From Clostridiales bacterium (GTDB lineage Bacteria; Bacillota; Clostridia; Lachnospirales; Lachnospiraceae), in assembly GCA_021203005.1 (NCBI GenBank), contig JAJQCB010000019.1, forward strand, positions 1-41,186: a stretch of DNA of 41,186 nt, in the 5' to 3' direction. Below the pieces are notes generated by a model. The model was not told the origin of the DNA. It made no database searches and saw only the letters and a program-made list of their open reading frames with translations. The translations under genes were made by a program, and so were the position numbers. This document shows positions 1 to 8,420 of this stretch, in pieces; position 1 is the first letter of the stretch; each line of letters begins with the position of its first letter.

Positions 1-268
1 GATTAGTTCTCTGCACTTTTATATAAGTGTTAATAATTTTATCAGGTATTACATTTTAACTGTAGGATTTATGAAAGATGGAGGATTATGTGCAATAACA
101 GAGGGTGTATTGTAAGGAAGCCACAACTTAAATGCAACAGGAGTTTGTGGAGGTAAGATTATATGTTGAATGGCGGTGGAGTGTTGTTTCCTACCGCTAT
201 TCTTGCTGAAAAATGGAAGTGAATGAAACGGTGAAATTGATAGTAAATGATATTGGGAGGATGGATAC

Positions 269-400
269 TTAACCTGACCAAACGATTGTTTTATGATCAT
301 CTATCCATGGATCATCATCGGTGTCTTTCACACCATTGTCATCTATTTCCTTTAATACGTTGACTTTAGCAAAGTGGAATAAATTGTAGAATTTGTTCAT
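269..400 (-). CDS. Small acidic ORF, unknown function
   Basis: A 43-residue reading frame on the minus strand, starting MNKFYNLFHFAKVNVLKEID and ending DDHKTIVWSG. It lies downstream of the XRE regulator on the same strand, with a gap of about 97 bases, so it could be a distal cistron of that transcript. The middle is rich in Asp (two clusters of D residues). Only a weak purine-rich stretch (agagag) precedes the ATG. I recognise no family. It may be a real small gene or a chance ORF. The rest of positions 1-497 shows no gene I can support. Confidence 0.3.
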   Translation of the reverse strand: MNKFYNLFHFAKVNVLKEIDDNGVKDTDDDPWIDDHKTIVWSG

Positions 401-497
401 GAGGTGCTCTCTTTGTCGTTGGTATGATAAATTTTATGGTGTTCATGTGTTTATATTTAAAGATACAGCTATAGGGTGCTTGAGATAAGTCGTGATG

Positions 498-827
498 TTA
501 ATATTTGGCATTATAGGATTTCATCACTTGTTGTATGGCTGACCGCTGTTTGGGAGAAAGATTCCTATATAATTTGATTAACTCCTCCTCTTCGGCATTC
601 AGATCATAGGCGTTTCTCGTTTCGATTATATCAGATATTTCTGAGTGTCCGATAATATAATCGACGGAGGTTTCAAAAAAATCAGCCATGTTGATCAAGG
701 TTTCCAGGTCTGGTGAAGTAATATCATTTTCATATTTGTATACGGATTGTTGGCTGATATGCAAAATGTCCGCCAGTTTTTGCTGACTTAGATTTTTCTT
801 GGTTCGTAAAATCTTAAGATTTTCCAT
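498..827 (-). CDS. XRE-family helix-turn-helix transcriptional regulator
   Basis: A 109-aa DNA-binding repressor of the Cro/C1 (HTH_3) type. Residues 4-58 form the classic five-helix HTH: LKILRTKKNLSQQKLADILH, then SQQSVYKYENDITSPDLETL, then a helix ending SVDYIIG. The C-terminal half (about 60-109) is a charged helical tail probably used for dimerisation. The ATG at 827 is supported by ggagg seven bases upstream. The gene is divergent from the zinc-ribbon gene at 1053. The shared intergenic region carries a 13-bp direct repeat around the -35 box of the plus-strand promoter, so autoregulation and control of the divergent operon are plausible. That regulatory role is inferred; the HTH family call is firm. 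Confidence 0.9.
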   Translation of the reverse strand: MENLKILRTKKNLSQQKLADILHISQQSVYKYENDITSPDLETLINMADFFETSVDYIIGHSEISDIIETRNAYDLNAEEEELIKLYRNLSPKQRSAIQQVMKSYNAKY

Positions 828-874
828 AGGTCTGCCTCCATCGCATCTTTATTGTAACAATAGTGACGCAAGAA

Positions 875-910
875 AAATAAATCTTTAAAAGAGTTGTAAA
901 TAAATCTTTA
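875..910. repeat. 13-bp direct repeat, candidate operator
   Basis: The sequence aaataaatcttta occurs twice, at 875-887 and 898-910, a 23-bp period (about two helical turns). The second copy overlaps the -35 hexamer and spacer of the promoter at 894-922. This is a typical position for the operator of the divergent XRE regulator; binding is inferred. Confidence 0.45.
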
Positions 911-922
911 TAAGTGTATAAT
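894..922 (+). promoter_or_regulatory. Sigma-A-type promoter for the zinc-ribbon gene
   Basis: TTGTAA (894-899), a 17-base spacer and TATAAT (917-922). It lies 130 bases upstream of the gene starting at 1053 and overlaps the direct repeat at 875-910. Confidence 0.6.
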
Positions 923-1052
923 GTGCATGATATATGGATATTAATAATGGGAATTAAAAACCTATCAAATGATGCGCTGTGGTTTTTGATGGCAGCATAC
1001 GTGTATCCATATGGTTATACTTAATTGATCCAGAAAAAGGAGGAGGAACTAT

Positions 1053-1658
1053 ATGTTTTGTTCAAATTGCGGAAAAGAGTTATTAGATGGTGCAAAATTC
1101 TGTATGAATTGCGGGGCGAAAGTAGTAGCTGCCACCACTTCGGCGGAAGAAATAGATGCTGAGGAGAACATGGAGGAAGTAGCTGTAGAGGAACAGCTGG
1201 AAAAAATCGTTTCAGATGAACCAGAAGATATTTTGGATACAATGACTGTGAAAAAGAAAAAATGGGGAGACAAAGCAACGGATAAGATTGCTTCGAAAAT
1301 CAATAAAGGAGAAACCGAGACGATTCGTGTGGAATTAGAGGATATCCTTAAGCTGGTAAAGGAGCATTTTATAGATAATGTATCTGACAAGAAGGAACTA
1401 AAAAAATTGAAGAAAGGCCTTTGCAGTGGAAGTGCTATGACTGGTCGGTATACGCAAGAATCCGTGGATGGAAGATACAAATTATCTGTAAAAACTATAG
1501 CACATGTGGGAAGTAGCGTTAATGTGCTACATCCCGGTGACAGTAATACGTGTACTGTCCTTGATTGTGAAACATTAAGGGCCTATAAATATGGTTCTCT
1601 CTCATGGGGTAAATTCAAAAAAGGCGTGAAAGAACTGATTGAATCTGCTGAGAAGTAA
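1053..1658 (+). CDS. Zinc-ribbon domain protein
   Basis: A 201-aa protein that opens with a zinc ribbon: CSNCG at residues 3-7 and CMNCG at 17-21, four cysteines placed to bind one zinc ion. An acidic linker (about 27-60) follows, then a Lys-rich segment and a C-terminal domain of roughly 100 residues (from VELEDILKL) that I do not recognise. There is no membrane segment, so it is probably cytosolic. The ATG has a strong aggagg site. The first 20 coding bases and the ribosome binding site are nearly identical to those of the gene at 1972, so the two N-termini are recent duplicates. Function unknown; zinc-ribbon N-termini of this kind are common on clostridial membrane and stress-related proteins. 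Confidence 0.8.
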   Translation: MFCSNCGKELLDGAKFCMNCGAKVVAATTSAEEIDAEENMEEVAVEEQLEKIVSDEPEDILDTMTVKKKKWGDKATDKIASKINKGETETIRVELEDILKLVKEHFIDNVSDKKELKKLKKGLCSGSAMTGRYTQESVDGRYKLSVKTIAHVGSSVNVLHPGDSNTCTVLDCETLRAYKYGSLSWGKFKKGVKELIESAEK

Positions 1659-1840
1659 GTGTCAGAAGGGGAAGTGAATGCAGATGAGGGTTACTACAGT
1701 AATGAGATGGAAATTTATCTTTCTGATATCAGTGCCAGGAGCATTTTAGACCAATATTAATATATGGGTCGAGTATTTGTCTGTTTTCTTTCTGTTATAT
1801 GAGGCGTGGAATGGCATTTTAAAGGAAAGAAGAGTTAAAG

Positions 1841-1933
1841 ACGTTTTGTGCGAAGTGTGGGAATGAACTGCAGAAAAGCCAGAACTTCTGTAATAGATAT
1901 TATAATGGTTGTAATTATCGTGATATAAGGTGA
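1841..1933 (+). pseudogene. Decayed zinc-ribbon gene fragment with ACG at the start position
   Basis: An open stretch reads TFCAKCGNELQKSQNFCNRY, clearly the same zinc-ribbon N-terminus found at 1053 and 1972, then runs to TGA at 1931-1933. The position equivalent to the ATG of both neighbours is ACG, and the upstream purine tract has lost the aggagg consensus. The fourth metal-ligand region is also altered (one Cys displaced). I read it as the remnant of a third paralogue, broken at its start codon and truncated. The rest of 1659-1971 holds no gene that I can see. Confidence 0.55.
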
Positions 1934-1971
1934 CATACGTAGAAAAAATTCTATGCGTGAGGAGGAACCAT

Positions 1972-3870
1972 ATGTTTTGTTCAAATTGCGGCAGTGAAGT
2001 AAAGGACGGGATTGCTTTCTGCCCAAACTGTGGAAGTCAGATGGGTAAAGACCGTATGGAGAAGATGGCAGATACTGATGATGGAGTGACTAGAAAAGAA
2101 TCTGAAACAAAGAAGCAAACCAGAAAAGAAAAAAAGGCAGAAAAGAAAGGCGGAAAAGAGAAATCTGTTGTTGGCAATTCGGTTAATGATGGAAAAAAAC
2201 CAAAGAAAAAACGACACATTGGGCGGAATATAGGTCTTGTTATATTAGCCATTATCGTGGTTATTATTATTTGTTCAGTTGTTTCATGTTTCAACACTGA
2301 GTATACTGATGACGATAGAGCAAAATCCTATTGTTCCAAGGTTAAGCAAGGCTATCTAGGCGACTATAATACTGTAGAAGTACAGAATCTTCTGGAATCA
2401 GCTTACCCTGATGGTGAATGGGACTATGGATATCCTGACGATGTCAGCTATTTTATTGTCGAATATACTGATGAGGATATGATTGATATTCAGTTTCGAA
2501 TTGATCCCAGTGATGATGACACTGATTTCTATATTACAGGATTTGCTTCTCCCGGTAGTGATTATACTTATACGACTGAAGAAGCAGCAGAAGTTCTTCA
2601 TAGCTTGTATTGGGCTTATGGTACTGACAATGAGAATACCGGTATTGATGTAGATGATATTGATGAAACCGATACATCTGTTTTGACTGGCCATTGGGGT
2701 CCTGTTGAAGAAGTAGTGACAGAAGAAATGGAGGAAGATTTATCTGCCGAAGAAGAAGTGACTTCGGAAGCTGAGGTATCAGAAGAGACGAAACAATTTT
2801 CTGAGGGCGTTTCTGATGATTATGCGCAGTACTCCTTTATGATGGATACTGATGCTGTGATTGCGGATTACCATGAGCGAGGATATGATTATGTGTGGCT
2901 GGAATCGCATGAGGTCATGGCACCAGAAGACGGAGCAATAGGCGATTTTGGTACACAGGATGAAATATATGTCCTAGCTACTGCAGTTGGAGAGAATGAT
3001 ACATATTACATAACCGAAGAAATAGGCGTCCTCTATGTTTATTGGGGAGAAGAGACTGGCTGGGCTAATAATTATCAAGTGGGGACATTAGAAGAAAGCG
3101 ATTTTTCTGGCTTTACCGATACTTATTGGAAATATGAAGAAAATAGTTATTATGACGCTGAAGATGATTATCTCTATTATGCAGATGCTATTGTGGGCGA
3201 TGATATTGATTATGAAGCCATTGAGGCAAGTGATTCGATAGAAGTATATATTCATCTGGAAAATTTTGATGATATATATGGAACGATTGAAGGAGCAACT
3301 AGTTTTTCGAGTGTAAATCTTCATGGAGAAACAAGTGGCCTGACATATGGAACAGCTATGTTGATTATGGATGGCAATATTTATACGCGTGATATAGAAT
3401 ATGTCAGTGGTTCCTCAATAAATATTGGTGAAAGTGTTCTTTTTGAATTGAGTTTTGATCTTGATAATGAAATTGCGTTTAGTTATGCATTAGATGGTAA
3501 CAATCAATATGACACATGGATTTCTATATCTGAGGATGAATATATGTCAGCGAGTAAGGGAGGAACCGTAGTATCTGATAATACAGGTGATGAAGATCAG
3601 GATTATATTTTGCCCAATAGTGATACTTCATATTTGAGTAAATCTGATTTGGAAAATCTTACGGCAGAAGAACTTCGCATTGCCAGAAATGAAATATATG
3701 CTCGACATGGGCGTATTTTCACAGATGATAGTTTGAATGAATACTTCAATTCCAAAAGCTGGTATAATGGTACGATTTCAGCTGACGACTTTGATAATAG
3801 CATTCTAAATGAATATGAAAAAGCTAATGCAGAGCTGATTTCAGAATATGAAAGTGAAATGGGGTATTAG
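1972..3870 (+). CDS. Membrane-anchored zinc-ribbon protein with C-terminal YARHG domain
   Basis: A 632-aa protein. Residues 1-24 are a zinc ribbon (CSNCG and CPNCG). A Lys/Glu-rich basic segment (about 35-78) follows, then one membrane helix (about 82-104, core VILAIIVVIIICSVVSCF), and then a long, very acidic Asp/Tyr-rich extracellular region. The C-terminus (about 555-620) fits the YARHG domain, with RIARNEIYARHGRIF and a following SWYNG. YARHG domains are extracellular and usually C-terminal; their role is not well defined. The N-terminus should face the cytoplasm and the large domain the wall. The start at 1972 is chosen over an upstream in-frame GTG because gaggaggaac lies just before it and because it matches the paralogue at 1053. 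A stem-loop follows the gene. Confidence 0.8.
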   Translation: MFCSNCGSEVKDGIAFCPNCGSQMGKDRMEKMADTDDGVTRKESETKKQTRKEKKAEKKGGKEKSVVGNSVNDGKKPKKKRHIGRNIGLVILAIIVVIIICSVVSCFNTEYTDDDRAKSYCSKVKQGYLGDYNTVEVQNLLESAYPDGEWDYGYPDDVSYFIVEYTDEDMIDIQFRIDPSDDDTDFYITGFASPGSDYTYTTEEAAEVLHSLYWAYGTDNENTGIDVDDIDETDTSVLTGHWGPVEEVVTEEMEEDLSAEEEVTSEAEVSEETKQFSEGVSDDYAQYSFMMDTDAVIADYHERGYDYVWLESHEVMAPEDGAIGDFGTQDEIYVLATAVGENDTYYITEEIGVLYVYWGEETGWANNYQVGTLEESDFSGFTDTYWKYEENSYYDAEDDYLYYADAIVGDDIDYEAIEASDSIEVYIHLENFDDIYGTIEGATSFSSVNLHGETSGLTYGTAMLIMDGNIYTRDIEYVSGSSINIGESVLFELSFDLDNEIAFSYALDGNNQYDTWISISEDEYMSASKGGTVVSDNTGDEDQDYILPNSDTSYLSKSDLENLTAEELRIARNEIYARHGRIFTDDSLNEYFNSKSWYNGTISADDFDNSILNEYEKANAELISEYESEMGY

Positions 3871-3933
3871 AGAATACCGTTAAATAAACGAAGATTGATT
3901 ATATATTATAAAAGTGTAATCAATAAATGATTG

Positions 3934-3966
3934 GCGGAGCCTTTATATGGGGCTCCGCTAATTTTG
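3934..3966 (+). terminator. Stem-loop terminator after the YARHG gene
   Basis: GCGGAGCC (3934-3941) pairs with GGCTCCGC (3951-3958) across a 9-base loop and is followed by taatttt. The T tract is short, so it may be leaky. Confidence 0.55.
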
Positions 3967-3994
3967 TGCTTGTCAGAAGAAAGGAGGAAACGAC

Positions 3995-4078
3995 ATGGGT
4001 GAACTTTTGGTGATTGCGTTGAACTGCGCTGCACTGATCGCGGGTGAAGTCGTAAGACACAATAATGAAAATGAGTAA
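3995..4078 (+). CDS. 27-aa small ORF at the head of the recombination module
   Basis: MGELLVIALNCAALIAGEVV, then a polar tail RHNNENE. A strong aaggaggaaa site lies just upstream, and the stop is 26 bases before the DUF932 gene. The first 20 residues are hydrophobic enough for a short membrane helix. Too small to assign to a family; the spacing and ribosome binding site suggest it is translated. Confidence 0.45.
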   Translation: MGELLVIALNCAALIAGEVVRHNNENE

Positions 4079-4104
4079 GGAAAAAGTAGAAAGGAGACAG
4101 AGAA

Positions 4105-5034
4105 ATGGCAGCAAATGTTGAGACAATGTTTTATGTGAGGGAGACACCGTGGCATGGGCTTGGGACAAAGGTGATGCAGGCACCTGATTCAAAGAATGCC
4201 CTGAAAATGGCAGGGCTGGACTGGGCGGTGGAGCAGGAACCAATTTATGCGGATGGCGAGTACATTGAGGGTTACAAAGCCAACATCCGCAGCACGGACC
4301 GAAAAGTGCTTGGTGTGGTGACAGACCGTTACAAGGTCGTGCAGAATGAGGAAGCGTTCGCTTTCACTGATGAGCTTCTTGGTGAGGGTGTCCGCTATGA
4401 GACTGCAGGTTCCCTGCAGGATGGGCGTAAAGTATGGGTGCTAGCGCGTATGCCGCAGGAGTTTATTATTATGGGTGACCGGATCAGTCCGTATCTGGTC
4501 TTTTCCAATAGCCATGACGGGAGCGGTGCAATCCGTGTGGCGGTGACGCCAATCCGCGTTGTATGTAACAATACCCTGAACCTTGCACTTTCCAGTGCAA
4601 AACGGTCATGGTCGATGATCCATACCGGGGATGTGAAAGGCAAGATGGAGGAAGCGAGGGATACGTTATTCATGGCGGATTATTACATGGAAAATCTGGG
4701 GATGGAATTTGAGGAGCTTCGAAAAAAGACACTTGATGACAAGAAAGTAAAAGAGTATATCGAAGTACTGCTTCCCTATGAAGATTGCTGGACCCCGCAG
4801 CAGAAAAAGAATACCCGGCGTCTCCGTGAAGACCTGGCAAGCCGTTACTTTGATGCGCCTGACCTGCTTGATGTTGGAAAGAATGCTTATCGCTTCGTTA
4901 ATGCGGTATCAGATTTTGCTACCCATGCAGACCCTATTCGGAGGACCAAGAATTATAAAGAGAATCTTTTCTCGCGTACGGTGGATGGCAACCCGCTGAT
5001 CGACAAGGCATACCGACTGATAAAGGCGGCATAG
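4105..5034 (+). CDS. DUF932 domain protein (phage/plasmid-like, TIGR03299 type)
   Basis: A 309-aa protein starting MAANVETMFYVRETPWHGLG, the hallmark N-terminus of the DUF932 / phage-plasmid-like TIGR03299 family. The conserved core includes VLGVVTDRYKVVQNEEAF and a later RVVCNNTLNLAL. The length is about normal for the family. Proteins of this group occur on plasmids, phages and ICEs beside recombination genes; their biochemical role is not established. The ATG at 4105 is preceded by aaaggagac. It is the first large gene of a co-directional run that continues with YqaJ, SSB and Rad52-like proteins, so a part in element DNA maintenance is inferred from context only. Confidence 0.85.
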   Translation: MAANVETMFYVRETPWHGLGTKVMQAPDSKNALKMAGLDWAVEQEPIYADGEYIEGYKANIRSTDRKVLGVVTDRYKVVQNEEAFAFTDELLGEGVRYETAGSLQDGRKVWVLARMPQEFIIMGDRISPYLVFSNSHDGSGAIRVAVTPIRVVCNNTLNLALSSAKRSWSMIHTGDVKGKMEEARDTLFMADYYMENLGMEFEELRKKTLDDKKVKEYIEVLLPYEDCWTPQQKKNTRRLREDLASRYFDAPDLLDVGKNAYRFVNAVSDFATHADPIRRTKNYKENLFSRTVDGNPLIDKAYRLIKAA

Positions 5035-5076
5035 GTGATATTGCCGTTCATGTATATATGCTTGTGGAGGAACAAT

Positions 5077-5301
5077 ATGAACAGGGACAGGAGAAAAAGG
5101 CTGGGTTCTGCATTTGATATGGTCGCAAAAGCAAAAGATATCCTGGAGAATGTGAAATCTGAGGAATCAGAATCGTATGAGAATCTCCCGGAGCAGTTCA
5201 GGGATGGGGACCGAGGAGAAGAGATGCAGGGCTATATGGAGATGCTTGACGAGGCGTACAATTATCTCGATGACGCAAATTCGGTAATCGAGCAGATTTA
5301 A
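5077..5301 (+). CDS. Hypothetical 74-aa acidic helical protein
   Basis: A short, highly charged protein starting MNRDRRKRLGSAFDMVAKAK and ending DDANSVIEQI. It is predicted to be almost all helical, with heptad-like Leu/Ile spacing. The start at 5077 is chosen because gtggagg lies seven bases upstream; an in-frame start at the preceding stop has no ribosome binding site. It sits between DUF932 and YqaJ in the recombination module. No family recognised. Confidence 0.6.
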   Translation: MNRDRRKRLGSAFDMVAKAKDILENVKSEESESYENLPEQFRDGDRGEEMQGYMEMLDEAYNYLDDANSVIEQI

Positions 5302-5376
5302 GGAAATGGGATAGGATAACTGGCAGGGCAGATGCAGGAAGCGTCTGCCCTTATTTACGTGGAGGTGACGAAGAAG

Positions 5377-6309
5377 ATGAAAGTAGTTGTAAAGACAAAT
5401 AACCTGAGCCGGGAGGAGTGGCTTATGTACCGCACACAGGGGATTGGTGGTTCGGATGTGTCTGTTATAGCGGGTATCAATCCATTCAAATCCGCTCATC
5501 AGCTGTGGCTGGAGAAGACAGGCCAGGCAGAACTGGAGCAGACGCATAGTGAATATGCACACTTCGGGACATTGCTTGAGCCAATCGTGAGGAAGGAGTT
5601 TATGGAACGAACAGGTATGAAAGTTCGCCAGAAGCATATGCTCCTGCAGAGTGAGGATTACCCTTTTATGCTTGCAGACCTGGACGGCGTGATACGCGAA
5701 ACGGATGGGGAGATGGCAGTATTTGAAGCGAAAACCGCGTCTGCCTATAAGCGGGAGGTATGGGAGGAAGGTGTACCCGCGCCATATGTCCTGCAGGTGC
5801 AGCATTATCTGTCGGTGACGGGGGCGAAGAAGGCTTATATCGCGGCATTGGTCGGCGGCAATCATTTCTACTACCATGTGATAGAACGGGATGAAGAGAT
5901 GATCGGGAAGATCATTGCGATGGAGAAATACTTCTGGGAGACTTATGTCCTTGGTGGGATGGAGCCTGTGCCCGATGGTTCGGAAGCAACAACGGAGTAT
6001 TTTAACAGCAGGTTCGCACAGTCAGATGGAACCACTGTGGCACTCCCGAAGGATGTGCTGGCAATCTGTGAGGAGTATGACAGGCTTTCTGCAGAATTAA
6101 AACGGGTGGAAACAGCAAAGGCCGCTGCAGCAAACCAGCTGAAATTTTACCTGAAGGAAGCAGAGACAGGCATGGTAGGTGACAGGGTTGTGACGTGGAA
6201 ACAGATCAGCAGAAACAGCGTGGATACGAAACGGCTGAAAGCGGAGAAACCAGAGATTTATAATGATTTCCTTACCCAGAGCAGTTATCGCCGCCTGATG
6301 GTTGCGTAG
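5377..6309 (+). CDS. YqaJ-type viral recombinase / lambda-exonuclease-like nuclease
   Basis: A 310-aa protein of the YqaJ/lambda exonuclease fold (PD-(D/E)XK superfamily). It should resect duplex DNA ends 5' to 3' so that an annealing protein can load. Visible motifs are MYRTQGIGGSDVSVIAG near the N-terminus, FGTLLEPIVRKEF, the metal site around LADLDG followed by FEAKTA (the D...E-x-K core), and VLQVQHYLSVTG. A helical C-terminal part follows. The ATG at 5377 has ggaggtg upstream and agrees with the family N-terminus. The Rad52-like gene at 7283 and SSB at 6325 complete an exonuclease, annealing protein and SSB set, as in phage recombination systems. The family call is firm; the pairing is inferred from neighbourhood. 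Confidence 0.88.
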   Translation: MKVVVKTNNLSREEWLMYRTQGIGGSDVSVIAGINPFKSAHQLWLEKTGQAELEQTHSEYAHFGTLLEPIVRKEFMERTGMKVRQKHMLLQSEDYPFMLADLDGVIRETDGEMAVFEAKTASAYKREVWEEGVPAPYVLQVQHYLSVTGAKKAYIAALVGGNHFYYHVIERDEEMIGKIIAMEKYFWETYVLGGMEPVPDGSEATTEYFNSRFAQSDGTTVALPKDVLAICEEYDRLSAELKRVETAKAAAANQLKFYLKEAETGMVGDRVVTWKQISRNSVDTKRLKAEKPEIYNDFLTQSSYRRLMVA

Positions 6310-6324
6310 GAGGGAGAGGCTGTT

Positions 6325-6879
6325 ATGAATAAGATCATGCTGATGGGTCGTCTGACCCGTGACCCGGAGGTACGCTTCACACAGGGAGAGAACCCGACTG
6401 CAGTTGCAAGGTATTCACTCGCGGTTGACCGTCGATTTAAGCGGGATGATGGGATAGCTACAGATTTCTTCCATATCGTGGCATTCGGGAACCGTGCGGA
6501 TTTCTCGGAGAAATATCTCCGAAAAGGGATGAAGATGCTCATCACAGGACGGGTCCAGACCGGGTATTATGATAATAAAGATGGCGTAAAAGTGCCATTC
6601 TTTGAGATCGTGGTGGAGGAGCAGGAATTCGCGGAGAGTAAGGGCGCTGTACAACCCGGTGGAGATGCAGGGTATCTGGGTGGCATCCCCAATGATATCG
6701 ACAGGGATAGTTACTGTGGAAATTCTGGCAGAGACTATGAAAATTCCCGGGAGGGCTCCTTTACAGAGAGAGATCATATCCGTGTCAGCGCCCGCAATCC
6801 GCTGGCCAGGATAGCTGAGGATGAAGATGGTTTCCTGTACTGCCCGGATGATTTTGGCAGTGAACTGCCTTTTGACTGA
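6325..6879 (+). CDS. ssb: Single-stranded DNA-binding protein
   Basis: A 184-aa SSB with an N-terminal OB fold. The start MNKIMLMGRLTRDPEVRFTQ, then ARYSLAVDR, DFFHIVAFG and LITGRVQTG are all conserved SSB signatures. The linker (about 110-165) is Gly/Asp/Ser-rich and disordered. The C-terminus ends SELPFD, close to the acidic tip (consensus DDDIPF) that SSBs use to recruit partner proteins. It binds and protects single-stranded DNA as a tetramer. Its place between YqaJ and the Rad52-like protein marks it as the element's own SSB rather than the chromosomal copy next to rpsF/rpsR. Confidence 0.92.
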   Translation: MNKIMLMGRLTRDPEVRFTQGENPTAVARYSLAVDRRFKRDDGIATDFFHIVAFGNRADFSEKYLRKGMKMLITGRVQTGYYDNKDGVKVPFFEIVVEEQEFAESKGAVQPGGDAGYLGGIPNDIDRDSYCGNSGRDYENSREGSFTERDHIRVSARNPLARIAEDEDGFLYCPDDFGSELPFD

Positions 6880-6897
6880 GAAGGGAGGATGGGAGTA

Positions 6898-7278
6898 ATG
6901 AGGGAACACTTCTTAGACCGCATTTTTGGTGAGTTCCAGGCGTACAAGGCATCTGTCTTGAGTGCCACGAATGCAGAGATTTTTGCTAAAAGCTATGAGA
7001 TCGATGCGGTTGTGAACTTTTATGAAATTTTGGTAGAGAAAGCAGGGGCCTTGTCGGCACAGGCGTTGGCGGTGCTCCTGAAGCAGAGGAATATTCTGAT
7101 GGGATTTTATGAAGAATGGCTGAAAAAGGATGACAGCAGTTACCGGGAGATGGAAGCCCATATCACAGAGGAAATCGAAGCGATCACAGCCGGGACGGTT
7201 GTAATAGGCGTGGCAGCGGGAGGAATGACGGCGGCAGAAAGCCAGTCGTCAGAACAGTTGGCAGGGAAGGAGAAATAA
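6898..7278 (+). CDS. Hypothetical 126-aa protein in the recombination module
   Basis: A helical, mildly acidic protein (MREHFLDRIFGEFQAYKASV ... SQSSEQLAGKEK) with an Ala/Gly-rich C-terminal third. The start at 6898 is preferred to the ATG at 6889 because the aagggagg site ends at 6888, leaving nine bases to 6898 but none to 6889. The stop lies four bases before the Rad52-like gene, so the two are probably translationally coupled. No family recognised. Confidence 0.6.
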   Translation: MREHFLDRIFGEFQAYKASVLSATNAEIFAKSYEIDAVVNFYEILVEKAGALSAQALAVLLKQRNILMGFYEEWLKKDDSSYREMEAHITEEIEAITAGTVVIGVAAGGMTAAESQSSEQLAGKEK

Positions 7279-7282
7279 GCTT

Positions 7283-8029
7283 ATGGCAGAGAAAGAGATA
7301 CGCCTGCTCCGCGCAGACGAGATTGAGTGCAGGATAGGCATGATCAGCGAAAAAGGATTGTCGCTGTTGCTGTACAAGGACGCGAGGGCGGATATGAAGA
7401 TCCTGGACGAAGTCTATGGTATTGCAGGATGGCAGCGGCACCATGAGGTGATCGGTGGGAACCTTTACTGTACCATCAGCATCTGGGATGAGGAAAAGAC
7501 ACAGTGGATTGAGAAGATGGATGTCGGTACGGAGAGCTATACAGAGAAAGAGAAAGGACAGGCATCTGATTCTTTCAAACGAGCTTGTGTCAGCCTCGGC
7601 ATTGGCAGGGAATTGTACACTGCCCCGTTTATCTGGGTTGGGGCTTCAAAAGCGCGGATGGAGCAGAGGGGCAACAAATGGGTTTGCTATGATAAATTTC
7701 GCGTGACAGAAATTACTTATAATGACAACCGTGAAATCACAGGGCTGGCCATCGTCAATCAGGATGGTATGGAAGTATACTGTTTGCGGGTGAAAACACA
7801 GAGCCGATCAGCTTCGGCGCCGTCTATAGGGAGACCAGCATCTGTACCAGAACGGGGAAAACAGAGTGTAGAAAAAGTTCAGGCTGTCAACCAGGAACTG
7901 GAACGCACGGGTATCGCGTTGGATGTAGTGCTTGGCCATTATGGGGTCAGCAGTGTTGATGCTATGGATGAAGATACGTACCGCAGGGCACTGAACAGTC
8001 TGAAACGCACCAAAGCAAAAGCGGCATGA
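7283..8029 (+). CDS. Rad52/Rad22-like single-strand annealing protein
   Basis: A 248-aa protein whose first 170 residues fit the Rad52 fold of phage and element annealing proteins (Sak/Rad52-22 family). Conserved pieces are LDEVYGIAGWQRHHEVI, then the segment around GTESYTEKEKGQASDSFKRA, and SLGIGRELYTAPFIW. Such proteins form rings that anneal complementary strands after end resection. The C-terminal 80 residues are a polar linker followed by a short helical domain (VVLGHYGVSSVDAMDEDTYR). Together with YqaJ (5377) and SSB (6325) it gives a complete RecA-independent recombination set. The start is the first ATG of the frame; a weak aaggag lies about nine bases upstream, inside the preceding stop region. 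Confidence 0.82.
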   Translation: MAEKEIRLLRADEIECRIGMISEKGLSLLLYKDARADMKILDEVYGIAGWQRHHEVIGGNLYCTISIWDEEKTQWIEKMDVGTESYTEKEKGQASDSFKRACVSLGIGRELYTAPFIWVGASKARMEQRGNKWVCYDKFRVTEITYNDNREITGLAIVNQDGMEVYCLRVKTQSRSASAPSIGRPASVPERGKQSVEKVQAVNQELERTGIALDVVLGHYGVSSVDAMDEDTYRRALNSLKRTKAKAA

Positions 8030-8159
8030 TTGAAGTAAGTGCTGCAGGAAAGGGAATAATCGTGATTTCGTACTGAGGGATGAGGGCAGGAGAGGAAAAC
8101 CTGCCCTTGTTTTGCGTGGTGACAATCAGCAGATGATGAGGAAAGTGAGGGAAATAAAA

Positions 8160-8420
8160 GTGAAATTATTGGAAATGATATATCTTCAAATCTATTCGGA
8201 GACAGAGACAGCGAAGCGGCTGCAGAGGGAAGCTTTCGAGAAGGTTACGGAGCTGACAGAAAAATATGAAGATAGTTCGCCGGGAAATGCCAGAATAGAA
8301 GATGAGTTTACAGAAGCTGCAGAAAAAGGGTTGGAATGCGGGTTCCTCACAGGTGTACGTTTTTTTGCGGATCTATTGTTGGAGATATTTGAATGCGGGG
8401 AGGACAAAGATGGACTTTGA
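8160..8420 (+). CDS. Hypothetical 86-aa protein, start uncertain
   Basis: A charged helical protein ending LLEIFECGEDKDGL. The stop overlaps the start of the DUF5688 gene at 8410 by 11 bases, a sign of translational coupling. The GTG at 8160 is chosen because gaggg lies about eight bases upstream. ATG codons at 8133 and 8136 in the same frame have no visible ribosome binding site. No family recognised. Confidence 0.5.
   Translation: MKLLEMIYLQIYSETETAKRLQREAFEKVTELTEKYEDSSPGNARIEDEFTEAAEKGLECGFLTGVRFFADLLLEIFECGEDKDGL

Noticed and set aside
71-222. Short plus-strand frames (MKDGGLCAITEGVL and MLNGGGVLFPTAILAEKWK) that could be a decayed small gene
   Set aside because: They are in different frames, lack ribosome sites and match nothing that I know.
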